DNA of 64,000 bases from Hydractinia symbiolongicarpus (Eukaryota; Cnidaria; Hydrozoa; Anthoathecata; Hydractiniidae). Below the pieces are notes generated by a model that was not told where the DNA came from, ran no database searches, and worked only from the letters and a program-made list of their open reading frames with translations. The stretch lies in the NCBI RefSeq assembly GCF_029227915.1, contig NC_079876.1:12462001-12526000 (forward strand), given 5' to 3'. The translations under genes were made by a program, and so were the position numbers. This document shows, one piece after another, positions 46,236 to 64,000 of this stretch (positions within the stretch are counted from its first letter, which is position 1; every line of letters begins with the position of its first letter).

Positions 46236-47187
46236 GTAAAAATTTATTAGCCTAAATTGTGGACAATTATTACGCGATGATTCTGGCGAATCTCTTTCAT
46301 ACTCGTTTCTCAACGATTCTCCATCCCAAACTTTCCTATTCTTTATTGCACCGAAGAATATAGAAATGAAAAAAGAAGAAAAAATTAGTATAAAAAAAAA
46401 CAAAATTCATGTTTTTATATCAGAAACATACTTAGTAAGTATGTTTGTCCTAAATTTTTTTTTAACTTCATGTGGGCCATATTTTTCTATATAAACCCCC
46501 GAGCTTAGATCTATGATATAATGCTTGAATAAAAACGCATGGATGGAATCATCACCTAGTCATTTTTACTACGTTTGATTGCGTTATTGTTGTCTTCCGC
46601 ACCTTAAAATTAATAGACAATCCAATTAACAGAAATGCATAGGAAATGGGTATTTTTTAAACTTTTTTCTTTCTAATTAGAACACACTTGCAACAAACAA
46701 TGTCACTGATTTTTAAATTATTTCTGTACATAAATAAGTAACAAAAAACAGTGTTTTTACTAAGATTTTTATTGTCGTATTTCAGACATTTAGAAATAGT
46801 ACAACATGTTGTACTACAAAACCAGAATTTCATTATCATCTCTTTTTATCTAGAACAATTTTGCAATGGTCATTAGAAAAAAAATATAGGGCAGGCCTTT
46901 CTGATTAACGGACGGATTCTATTTCCACTAATGCTGCGTGTAAATTGTTTCACAATTAATAAATACGACAATCTAGATTTTTTATCACGTGTTTTGTTAC
47001 CTAAGCTAATTTCGTCCAGGTCTCATATTCTTGGTAATAAAGCATAAAAAGCCTGTTTATAATCTCGCACAGCTTATTGGTTTTTACAAACCTAGCTAGG
47101 GCACCCGCTCTCCTTCTCACTTCTTGGATTTTTTTTAAACATGTATTCAATTTACGTTGATATTTTGTTTTCATGATTTTAGCTCCC
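45126..47187. other. AT-rich spacer with one repeat fragment
   Basis: Apart from the tentative exon at 46116-46235, nothing codes. At 45455-45500 there is a fragment of the CAGGGCTCTTTTTCTCTTTC family also seen near 19165 (AATCTCGGACG follows in both). Confidence 0.35.
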
Positions 47188-47191
47188 TTAA

Positions 47192-47848
47192 CACTATTCG
47201 GTACGGGGTTTTTCGAACATACCATGACCGGGGGGCAATAACTTTTCATAGGGTTGTTCAAATTGAATCAAACTTGGCATACTTATAGTATATCATAAAA
47301 GAAACAAAACGGCGGCAATAAATTTTTGCTTGCGTCAGCACATTTTCTGTGACGTCATCAGAAGCTTGAGATTTGTTAAAAATGCCACTATCTGCTTAAA
47401 ATTTAATTACTTTTGTTCTATAGCGAATTTTTACATTCTGCTTGAATTTTCTGAAAGCTAAATAAAAGTTGATTAATATATCTTCCGGTCTTTACATGGA
47501 TCGGATAAAAAATTGCCAAAAATTTCCCGAAAATCCGTTTTTTCCGATTTTCGGGTAAAACCCGAGAAAATCGGGAAATCGGATTAGTCACGTGTCTAAA
47601 TTATGCAAAATGATTTTTCTTGATGAAACAAAGTTGTGTTGAAAGTTTCAATTTCTAAGGATAATCCCAACAGGAGTTATTATATTTGCTCTATTATAAG
47701 GATTTCATAGAGATTTTTAGGGGTAGTTTCGAGTAATGGCCAATATCAAAGCCTCTAAAAGGTATGGGACCTAAAAATTCGGCATGCAGGTGTCTAATAG
47801 ATAAATATTGAAACTCAGTAAGTTTCATAGCCATATAACAAAGCGATT
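47192..47848. mobile_element. TTAA-type MITE, 5' part of the 11242 family
   Basis: TTAA at 47188-47191, then a TIR-like ACTATTCGGTACGGGG. From there it follows the element at 11242 closely (GGGTTGTTCAAATTGAATCA, CTTGCGTCAGCACATTTTCT, GGGGTAGTTTCGAGTAATGG) for about 650 bp. It stops before the right end, so it is truncated. The G-run arm is shorter than in the full copy. Confidence 0.8.
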
Positions 47849-48517
47849 TTTCGTAACATCTGAAGTCACCTAAATTGGTGAAGAATATAACCACGGTAGC
47901 AGAGTCGTACAACAAACTAAAGTCTCAATGTAGTTAAAAGATGCTGTTGAGTATTAACGACCAACACGAAAACATCATCACGAACAATGAAATGTCAAAT
48001 TAATGCCGTTCAAGATAAAGAATATTGCCTCCCTACCAATTTTTTTTGATTAGCGTCTCTCTGTCAGAAAGATACAAGAAATCTTATGATTTGACTTGAG
48101 ATGAATATACCGATATATAGTTTATCACCAAGAACGAACCGCATATTTTGTGATAGGATTATACGACAACAAGATTTAATAAAAGATTAAGTGTCTAGCG
48201 AAAAAATATGACGGAGATATGCGATGTGTCATGGATGTAACATCAACCTAGGTGATATATCGGAGATAAAAAGTAACGAATTTCCATAACATCTGTTCAC
48301 ATTGGACAATCAAGTAAATATATATGATTGAGAAACACAATTCGTCGGGAACTCCTTTTACATAAAGTCTATCTGTGCTGTACAACGGCTCCCTCTCACC
48401 CCTTACTACCTCGAGTTTTCGAACTTAGGAGCGTGGACTACATCGGTATTTTAACGTGTTAATATATCGTAGTTAGAATTAAAGATTTTCATTTGTACTT
48501 GGTGCTCTAGATAACAG

Positions 48518-48740
48518 GTGGAGATGGTGTAGTGGTAGCGCTTTCGACTTGTAATTTACAAGGTTCCATGTTCGAGTCGCCTTCCGACGCACTTTAAATG
48601 TACGGTTGTCAGCCCATTTGGTGCCATCTAATGACCGCTAACAACTTGTGTAGCTGGAAAGCAAGTTAGAGCAATGTTATACGTATCTCTGGCGGTAATG
48701 CAACGTAGTTACAGTCGGCCATTAGGATGGAATCCCCAAG
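48518..48740 (+). mobile_element. tRNA-derived SINE
   Basis: The head GTGGAGATGGTGTAGTGGTAGCGC holds a good A box, and TGTTCGAGTCGC near 48573 a good B box, about 40 bases on. The tail (GCCATCTAATGACC..., GGCGGTAATGCAACG...) is not tRNA-like. No closed acceptor stem, so a SINE rather than a tRNA gene. The 3' limit is approximate. Confidence 0.6.
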
Positions 48741-49009
48741 CACGTTAAAACTTCCCGTTACTCTTACATGAAATTGAAAAATATTGATGTGGAGATTTAT
48801 CCCCTTATAAAACAGGATTGCATGAAGCGTTAAAGTAAATTCGTATTTAAAGTTAAGAAATTGAAATTTATGTCAACAAAAACAAGTCCAATATTCAAAC
48901 CACTTCGTACGTAGGCTTTTCTAAAAATCATATTTGTTTGAAAAAATATCAAAGAGCGCTTGACAGTTGGCAGGGTAAAATAATATATTAGTAACTAACA
49001 ACTACTTTA

Positions 49010-49315
49010 AAAATAGAAACTTTCACCGAATAAAGTTTCGCAAAATTGGTAGAAACTTCCGTGAATTTGCGAATTAGCCGATTTAGGATTTTTCTCGAGA
49101 ATTAACTTTTGCAAATTTAATAGGTGTAACGAACCATGAAATATTTTACACTTTTTCGAAAAAATGTGTAAAATGCAAGAGAATGATAAATCAATTTTTT
49201 AGCGAGCACAAACTTTTCCGTTTTTAATAAATCAATTTTTTTGCGGGGCCTAACTTTTGCGATCTAGACCAAAAATCTCAAAATCGCGAAAATCTATCTT
49301 TAAAGGAATAAAGTG
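49010..49315. mobile_element. Diverged inverted-repeat element related to 12046
   Basis: The ends ACTTTAAAAATAGAAACTTTC and, reversed, CCTTTAAAGATAGATTTTCG are imperfect inverted copies. The interior repeats words such as ACTTTTGCAA and TTTTTTGCGGGG, as in the element at 12046. Limits uncertain. Confidence 0.4.
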
Positions 49316-49992
49316 TTGGGTCGGAGTTCAATACATTGTCTGCTTAATGAAGTTCTTTAGCGTGGTTTGTTGTTTTCTGAATGTCTCAGACCAATCAGAA
49401 CAGTACATCGGCATGCATAATTAAACGTCTAAACAGGAAATCATAGAACCTCACGTATTAAATTAGCAAGTTGAACTAAATTAGCAAGTTGGGCTAGCCT
49501 AACGTAAAAAAATAATTCACTCCACATCTTTTACTTACTGAAGTATGCTTTTTTTGTTATCTACCTTTTCGAAATTTCGTCTTGATTAGCCGTCTTTAAA
49601 TTACTGTCTCAATTAACTTGGTGTCAACTGCGTAATTTGTTGACGAAGGTTTTTTCCTTCTTACTTTTTTTATCTCGATTTTGTGGGAAGATAAAGTGTT
49701 CTATGTAAACAAGTTATCATGAAAACAGTCAGACAATTCATACAACAGAATCATTGACCAATTCTACATTGCACGCACTGTTGAAGAATGTTGTTGTTGT
49801 TGAAAAAACTATGTGTAATACAAACTGATAAAATTATCTACCTCCCTGTTTAGTGAAGTTCTGCGAAATTTAAATTGGCAGAAATTTAACTTTGGTAATC
49901 ACGTTCGTTGAAGAATAGACAATAGTTTAAATTTGATTAGTTGATTCAATTTTCCGTTGCAATCCCAATTAAAGTCATTTTAGTTTCAAGTC

Positions 49993-50096
49993 CAGCCTCG
50001 TTTCCAGCGCTTGTTGTCTCTTTTATATTGGGACGGCGAGATGAACATGCGTCCCGATGCCAGAAGATACAAGATACCCTGGGGACTAGGTTGCTT
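49993..50096. repeat. Member of the CCTCGTTTCCAG / CCTGGGGACTAGG family
   Basis: Same plan as at 41845: CCAGCCTCGTTTCCAGCGC at the left, TTGGGACGGCGAGATGAACA in the middle and ACCCTGGGGACTAGGTTG at the right. Confidence 0.6.
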
Positions 50097-50981
50097 CAAG
50101 ACAAGAACGAAAATTTTTATACATCTTAAATTTTGCAAAAGAATAATTAGCCAAAGGGCCAATCAATTCAAAGTATTTTTTTATTCTGTTCCGTTTTGGT
50201 TATGAGTAGAAATTCAGCTCAAAAAATTTGGATCAGCAAAAATTATAAATTTGCGTGCAAAATATTTTCCGACAACAAAACATTTCAGGTTTCGCAAACT
50301 TGCTGAACACACGCAAAGATTTCTTAGTTATGCCAAAAATGTTTGTAAAATTGTAAAATTATTCATTCTGTGAGACCTTTTAACATTTCTTTTTATAAGA
50401 GACAATAAAAACAAGGATTGTAAAAATGTTAGTTTTTATTTTTCAATACACAATATACAGAGAGTTTAACAAATACAACATAAAACAGCACTTGGTCGTA
50501 CTTTAATTCTAAAAAATAAAAGCGGATAAAATGAACAGCATTTTGACAGAATGTAAACAAATGGGATACACCTCTTGTTTCTTAATCTCTCGTTGCTGCG
50601 AAAAATTTACACCAAGTGGCACACAAAACTAGAAAATATTCTCCTGCTATTATCATGGCGCTGTAAATAAAGATAACGAAATTTACTATCGGAATTTGAC
50701 AACTAAATAGCCAATCAGATTAGACTTCCTAAAATACGACAAGTTACCATGGTAATATATCATACTGTCATTTTTTTTTATAAATTTTCATTTTTTAAAA
50801 AACAAATTTAAAAGGATTATAATAAAACAAACAAACAAACGAACAAACAAATTAAAAATTTAATATATCCATATAATACATATTCAAGCAGCTCCTGGTA
50901 GTACAAGATGTTTTCATATCACCACAACTATTTAACAACTTGATAATTCTCGATGTAAAATTAAAAATTATAAATTTTTTT

Positions 50982-59490
<8,509 letters not shown>

Positions 59491-60207
59491 GTCTTATTAT
59501 TATTATTATTATTATTCTATGTTATCATAAAAAATTTAGGAAGGTTTAGGAATTTAGGAAAGTAGGAAGAAATTTCATTTATTATTTATTTATTAATTAT
59601 ATTCACGAAAATTTCACAAATGCAAGTGCCAAAATTTTAATTAGATTAACAACAACGGACAGCTAAAAAAATTTAAGATTGCCAATTTGTTTTGAATAAT
59701 AGTCGTAGCAAAACTAAAATTACATTTCAGTACAAATAATAAAAACACTTTTATATAAAAATACTAAACGTCTTTTAATGAAAAAAATATTACAAAAATA
59801 AATAAAAAACTATTTACTCACTGCAATTAAAAACTGTTCTCCCTCCTAATATACATATATACATTTACAACAATTGCTATATCCACAAAAAAAAACGGAT
59901 TACATCTGGACAGTACCTACCCTCTTTTGCCGTACCAACACCACACCTACACACCTTGTTTCACAGGTTGTTAATGCAATAAAGTTAAATTTATTCAAAC
60001 TGTAAAAAAAAGTTGAAGCTTAAAATTAAAAATATCAGCTAGTACGTACAAGTCTCGTGCTTTAAATTAATTCGATAGTTAAAATCAGATGGTTTGAAAA
60101 AAGAAAAGACTTTAAAATTATGCATTTTGTGCTCCCTTATAGTTTCTCTCTCTCCTACACAGGTACTCACACAACTTTAAATCTGAAACATTTCCCGATA
60201 ATTATTG
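59491..60207. other. Spacer between kinase start and beta-helix gene end
   Basis: AT-rich; begins with a (ATT)n run at 59498-59518, just upstream of the kinase ATG, so the kinase 5' UTR and promoter must be here. No exon recognised. Confidence 0.5.
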
Positions 60208-62990
60208 TTAAAAAATCTTAACCTGTAACCTTAGAGAGCGGGATGGTTGTAACAGGCGTGTCTTTTTAGGTGAGACTATACTTCCAAGCAGTAAAAACAC
60301 ATCTTTAATGTACATCATCACAACAACATACAAAAACGAAATCGCTGTAAAAATGATCCAAAAAATAACTGGTTTGCAGTTGCCACTTGGAATGCAATTT
60401 GATGACAAAAAGTTCTCTGTGTACCCATGTTCGCATTTACTACACAAAACGCCATATCGGTTCCAAGCACAGGTCTGGTAAGATGAGCATTTACGATTAG
60501 TTGTAAAACAACAATAAGAAAATGGACATGGCAAAAACGCATATTCTCCTTTTTTGTTGACAAAACCCCAGTAATTATCTGAACTTTTAATTCCACCATC
60601 ACAAAGAGCACCACTCGGGCATTTGGGACATACAAACCCAACATCTATAAGTTTTGTGGCATGCAAATATTGATATCCACTCTTGGTACTAAATAAACCT
60701 TTAGGGCATTGAATACAATAGGCTAAGAAAAAACTGTACATGGGGTTAACTCGTTGACTAACTTCACGGTTTGACATAGCTTTATAATTGACTGGACATT
60801 GAAATAAATACTTCAATTGGATCTTAATACATATTGTATAATCCAGGCAATATAGATAAATCAGTGGACTGAGAGAATTAGCATTTGGTGCAATTATTGT
60901 CACATTGTGCAGAACTGTGTCACTGAGACTATATAGAACTGTACCTGTGAGTGATAACTTTGATGATCCATGGATTTGTGTATGATATAAAGAAAGGGTA
61001 GACTTTCCTATATTGTAAATTGTTCCACCATTTAAAGGCGCAAAGTTATTTTTAAAATAACAGTTCGTTGCATTAAACATACTGTCACACAAACTTATTG
61101 CCCCTCCGTTGATGGGTGCAGTGTTTTTAACAAATTTGGAAGCAACAACTGAAACTATACTTCTATTTGCTGCAATAGCACCTCCATCCACATCTACAGA
61201 TGCATTGTTGTTTTGAAATAAGCAACGTTCAATGTGGATTTTTGACATTACTATATAACATGTTGATAAGCCATTAGTGTTGATCAAATTACAGTTGTAA
61301 ATACTTCCATGTGCAACATTGATCAGATAAAATGCATATATACAACCAGTAAAGTTTGTACCAACAACAGTTACGTTATTTACATGTTGAACCTTCAATG
61401 ATGAGGTGTTGCTAAAAACAGAATCTCTTATCAGCAGTGAACTATATATATTGTGTGTTGTTAGCATGACCCGTAGAAAACAAAACAAAAATTTAGATTT
61501 TTCGATTCTGACAACTAGTCTTGATTCCATTTTATTGGAAGAAATCAATAAATTTGAGTATAATGGAATGCCAATAAATGTTGTGTTAACTATGTTTAAA
61601 GTCACACGTGAAAATATATATATGTTCATTGCTCCATTACTAAACCCCTCAAAAACACAGTGACGAAATTCTGCCGATATATTCGCAAGTTGAGAATTGC
61701 TTGTTAGACCAATGGAAAAATTGAAAATTGAATGGCTAATAAACACATCACCAGATGTTGTAAAATTGAAAACAGTTGCACTGTCAAATTTTAATTCTTG
61801 CAATGTGAGGCGGTGTGTTGTTTCTTTTGTGAACGTAAATACAGAGTAAGTAAAATCATTTGTTGTAATGATGGGTTTCATTTTGCTTTGTGGATGCTTT
61901 TTGATGTATACGTTTTTTGTGACATAGATAGTACTGTTGCAATGGTAAATAAAAGGATACTCAATTCCTCCCTCAATTAAGATTGTGTCATTTCTATTAG
62001 CAATAGTTCTGATAGCATACTGTAATGTTTTACAAGGATGTGCTGCACTGCCACAAAAAAGCCAGTCTTCACTGTCATGCAAGGATACCCAGATGCTTCT
62101 GCAACAAACGTCTAAATATGAGTCATTTTTGTATTTTTCGGGAAGATTCAAACATATCAAAAAATATTATTATTTTTAAACTAAAACTACAACATTAAGT
62201 TGTTTAAGATCAGAGAATTTTTTTTTTAAATTTATTATTGTCTGTCTGCAGCATTAAAAATCTGTTATGGATTTCATGGTGCTTGAAGTACCCATATTTT
62301 TACTTTTGCTTAAAGTAAAACCTTCATATTGCTGTAGACATTCAAACATTTGCAAATAAATCAAGTATGAATTTTTGCCTAAATTTATGTTATATACAAA
62401 AAAGAGGATGGCATTATTCGATAAACTTATAAACCGCTTATTATAAAAATTTCTTGTGCATAAAATTATGTGTATTAAAGGCGAAAACTCGCAAAAGTTT
62501 CTGCTTGCAAATATTTCTATGCCTAAGTAAGCTCAAATGAACTTTTCTTTGTAGACATTGTTTCTCTAGGTTGTTTTTAACTTTGAACTCCTAGTGCCTG
62601 ACATTGAGTTATCGCTATGATATTCCACCTGGTTATCAGTCTATATGCACCTCTTGAGCATTTACAAAAGTTTAAGCACCAGTCGGATTCAACCACATTT
62701 TTGTTTTTATTTGTTTGCCTGCTTTTCTATGGCATACCATCATGTGACAATTCCTTGTCATACCAATATCAAATGTAAAAGTACAGTATATATATTGTTG
62801 CTAATTTGAGGCTGGCTGTTTATAAAAAAAAACAGGCTTTTCCTGTCGCTAAAGCTTTTGCATAACATATTACTAAGGTCACTAATAAGTTTATTAAAAC
62901 AATATGTAAGCATATAATAAACAAATCAGAAAGGTACTTACCAAAGATCTGCAACAGCATAAAAAATGACACAACAATTTTCTGAGCCAT
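60208..62990 (-). CDS. Secreted/membrane beta-helix, Cys-rich protein (pectin-lyase-like fold)
   Basis: Exon 1 (62942-62990) encodes MAQKIVVSFFMLLQIFG, a clear signal peptide. It joins exon 2 at 62111 (acceptor ATATTTAG) in frame, giving about 650 residues. The body has many short beta-strand repeats with N-x-T/S sites and the phrases NGGAIS, NNFAPLNGGTIY and SIVSVVASKFVKNTAPI, typical of right-handed beta-helix proteins. A Cys-rich part follows (CPKCPSGALCDGG, then CAWNRYGVLCSKCEHGY). Near the end is one hydrophobic helix (FWIIFTAISFLYVVVMMYI). Large families like this exist in cnidarians and other marine animals; their roles are little known. The frame stops at 60208, but GTTAAG after 60223 could be a donor leading to further membrane segments. 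A frame-open extension (MICLNLPEKY...) upstream of 62111 is probably intron. Confidence 0.8.
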
Positions 62991-64000
62991 TACAATTCAA
63001 AAGAGATCATTTCTGTCCTGTCTATTCTATCATGATGACCTTTTACCACACAAGATCTGATTGCTATAGAAAGTTAAAAAAATTTATGCAGAAGTGCAAG
63101 ATATGCCGACCTATGATTTTGTTATATATCTTATTTTTCTTTTCCTTACTGTTTACTAGCAACAAAATGTGACATGGCATCCTGAGTCGTAAGTCAAAGA
63201 CCTGTCATAACTCCTACTTCACTGGTAAGGTAGTGCAATTTGCAGAATATACAGCATTAAAGTTGAAAGAAATACTTTATTGTCTATAATCTCATCTTTG
63301 CAACATTTGCCTCTGAGGTTTAAAATGAAACAAAGTAAAAGTGGATGTGAAACAAATCTCAAACAAATTTCAAAACGTCTGAACGAAAATGTTCTCGCAA
63401 AGCAATTAAAATTTGTTGATTTGCTGCTATTATTAGACTTCATTTATATACACCACCATGTTACTCTTTTTGGAGTGGAATTCTATTTTTCATTCTTAAA
63501 CAACTATAAGCAAGTGTATTTGAGACTGTATCTGGAGCCTATACAGTAATGTTCTTATTACTATCCTGTTTTAGTAGTTTTCAAACTAACTGCTAAGATG
63601 TCTTATGATCATGTTAAACTACGGAACATCTTTTTTGACATTTTTAAGAAATTTACAGCCTCATTTTGGTGGTTTTTAAACAATGTTGACTTGATAAGTT
63701 TAAGCTCTGTGTTTTATGTAAATTGCAAGTTGTGAGCACCAACTAGTTTAGGCAGAAGCAATATCTTGTATTGCATGGCTCAAGTCTGATTCACACTGCG
63801 TCAATCTTGCGCACTGTGTGAACATGAATGAAGTAAGTGATGCAAGATCAACACAACTACGCAAGAATATCAAAAAAATTTAATATATTGCCTCGTTGAG
63901 TTGTTCTTGCTTTACTCCTGCGGCATATTTTTATAATGTGAACACAAAAACGCTATGTGAGCAACTGAGAGAAGTGAATAAAATCAAAATTTTGGATACT
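62991..64000. other. Upstream region with a decayed LINE piece
   Basis: No gene found. 63245-63320 (minus) resembles the LINE at 31110-31190: both read GAIIENEVF-like protein after a C-x2-C, here C-K-D-E-I-I-D-N-K-V-F. The open frames 63219-63549 are from this repeat. Beyond, 63790-63960 has words such as TTCACACTGCGTCAATCTTG and ATGTGAACACAAAAACGC in inverted sense, perhaps a MITE. Confidence 0.45.

Noticed and set aside
48518-48600. Possible true tRNA gene
   Set aside because: A and B boxes fit but acceptor and anticodon stems do not close; called a SINE.
62112-62160. Start of the beta-helix protein at the Met at 62160
   Set aside because: No signal peptide there; splicing from the signal-peptide exon at 62942 to 62111 keeps frame and gives a secreted protein.

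Overview
This is an AT-rich, intron-rich metazoan nuclear window. It is most likely cnidarian, probably hydrozoan-like. That placement is an inference from the gene style, the repeat types and the presence of a Death/ankyrin receptor and a beta-helix receptor; no marker in the window proves it. About one third of the window is gene territory. The rest is introns and spacers filled with small DNA transposons, SINE-like units and LINE debris.

Layout from left to right. A THAP-domain start lies at 8-175. A piggyBac-type element with TTAA target sites and a broken transposase occupies 1203-2625. A TTAA MITE follows (2671-3221), then a tandem duplication near 3.6-3.9 kb. From 4865 to 16722 (+) nine exons join in one open frame of about 1420 codons: a Death-fold region, a large P-loop NTPase resembling superfamily-1 helicases, a fibronectin III domain and ankyrin repeats. 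Its long last intron holds four more mobile elements. This gene is the best candidate for a poorly described system, perhaps an NLR-like sensor.

At 21159-28698 (-) lies ribosomal protein gene rps28. Its second intron contains a complete intronless AAA ATPase gene of the AFG2/SPATA5 type (21625-24159, same strand), a family known to act in ribosome biogenesis. Its first intron holds a 1.5 kb inverted-repeat element with a 53-bp tandem array. Head-to-head with rps28, 387 bp away, starts a four-exon Tim17-family gene that resembles complex I subunit NDUFA11 (29086-37769, +). Its introns hold LINE pieces carrying a zinc finger, SINEs, and tandem Helitron-like units with a CTGT microsatellite.

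From 37.8 to 50.9 kb coding evidence is thin: a small ORF with a ZAD-like half finger (-) and a tentative two-exon gene (+), among repeats. At 50982-59490 (-) the catalytic alpha subunit of AMP-activated protein kinase can be rebuilt from 17 exons (496 aa) with intact catalytic motifs. Its third intron carries a 2.5 kb inverted-repeat element with a degraded Tigger/pogo transposase inside. At 60208-62990 (-) a signal-peptide exon joins a large exon encoding a beta-helix, Cys-rich, membrane-anchored protein.

Exon joins were deduced by eye from GT/AG sites, reading-frame continuity and known family sequences. Those for rps28, the kinase, the NDUFA11-like gene and the Death/NTPase gene all keep frame. 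First exons and UTRs are mostly unresolved.
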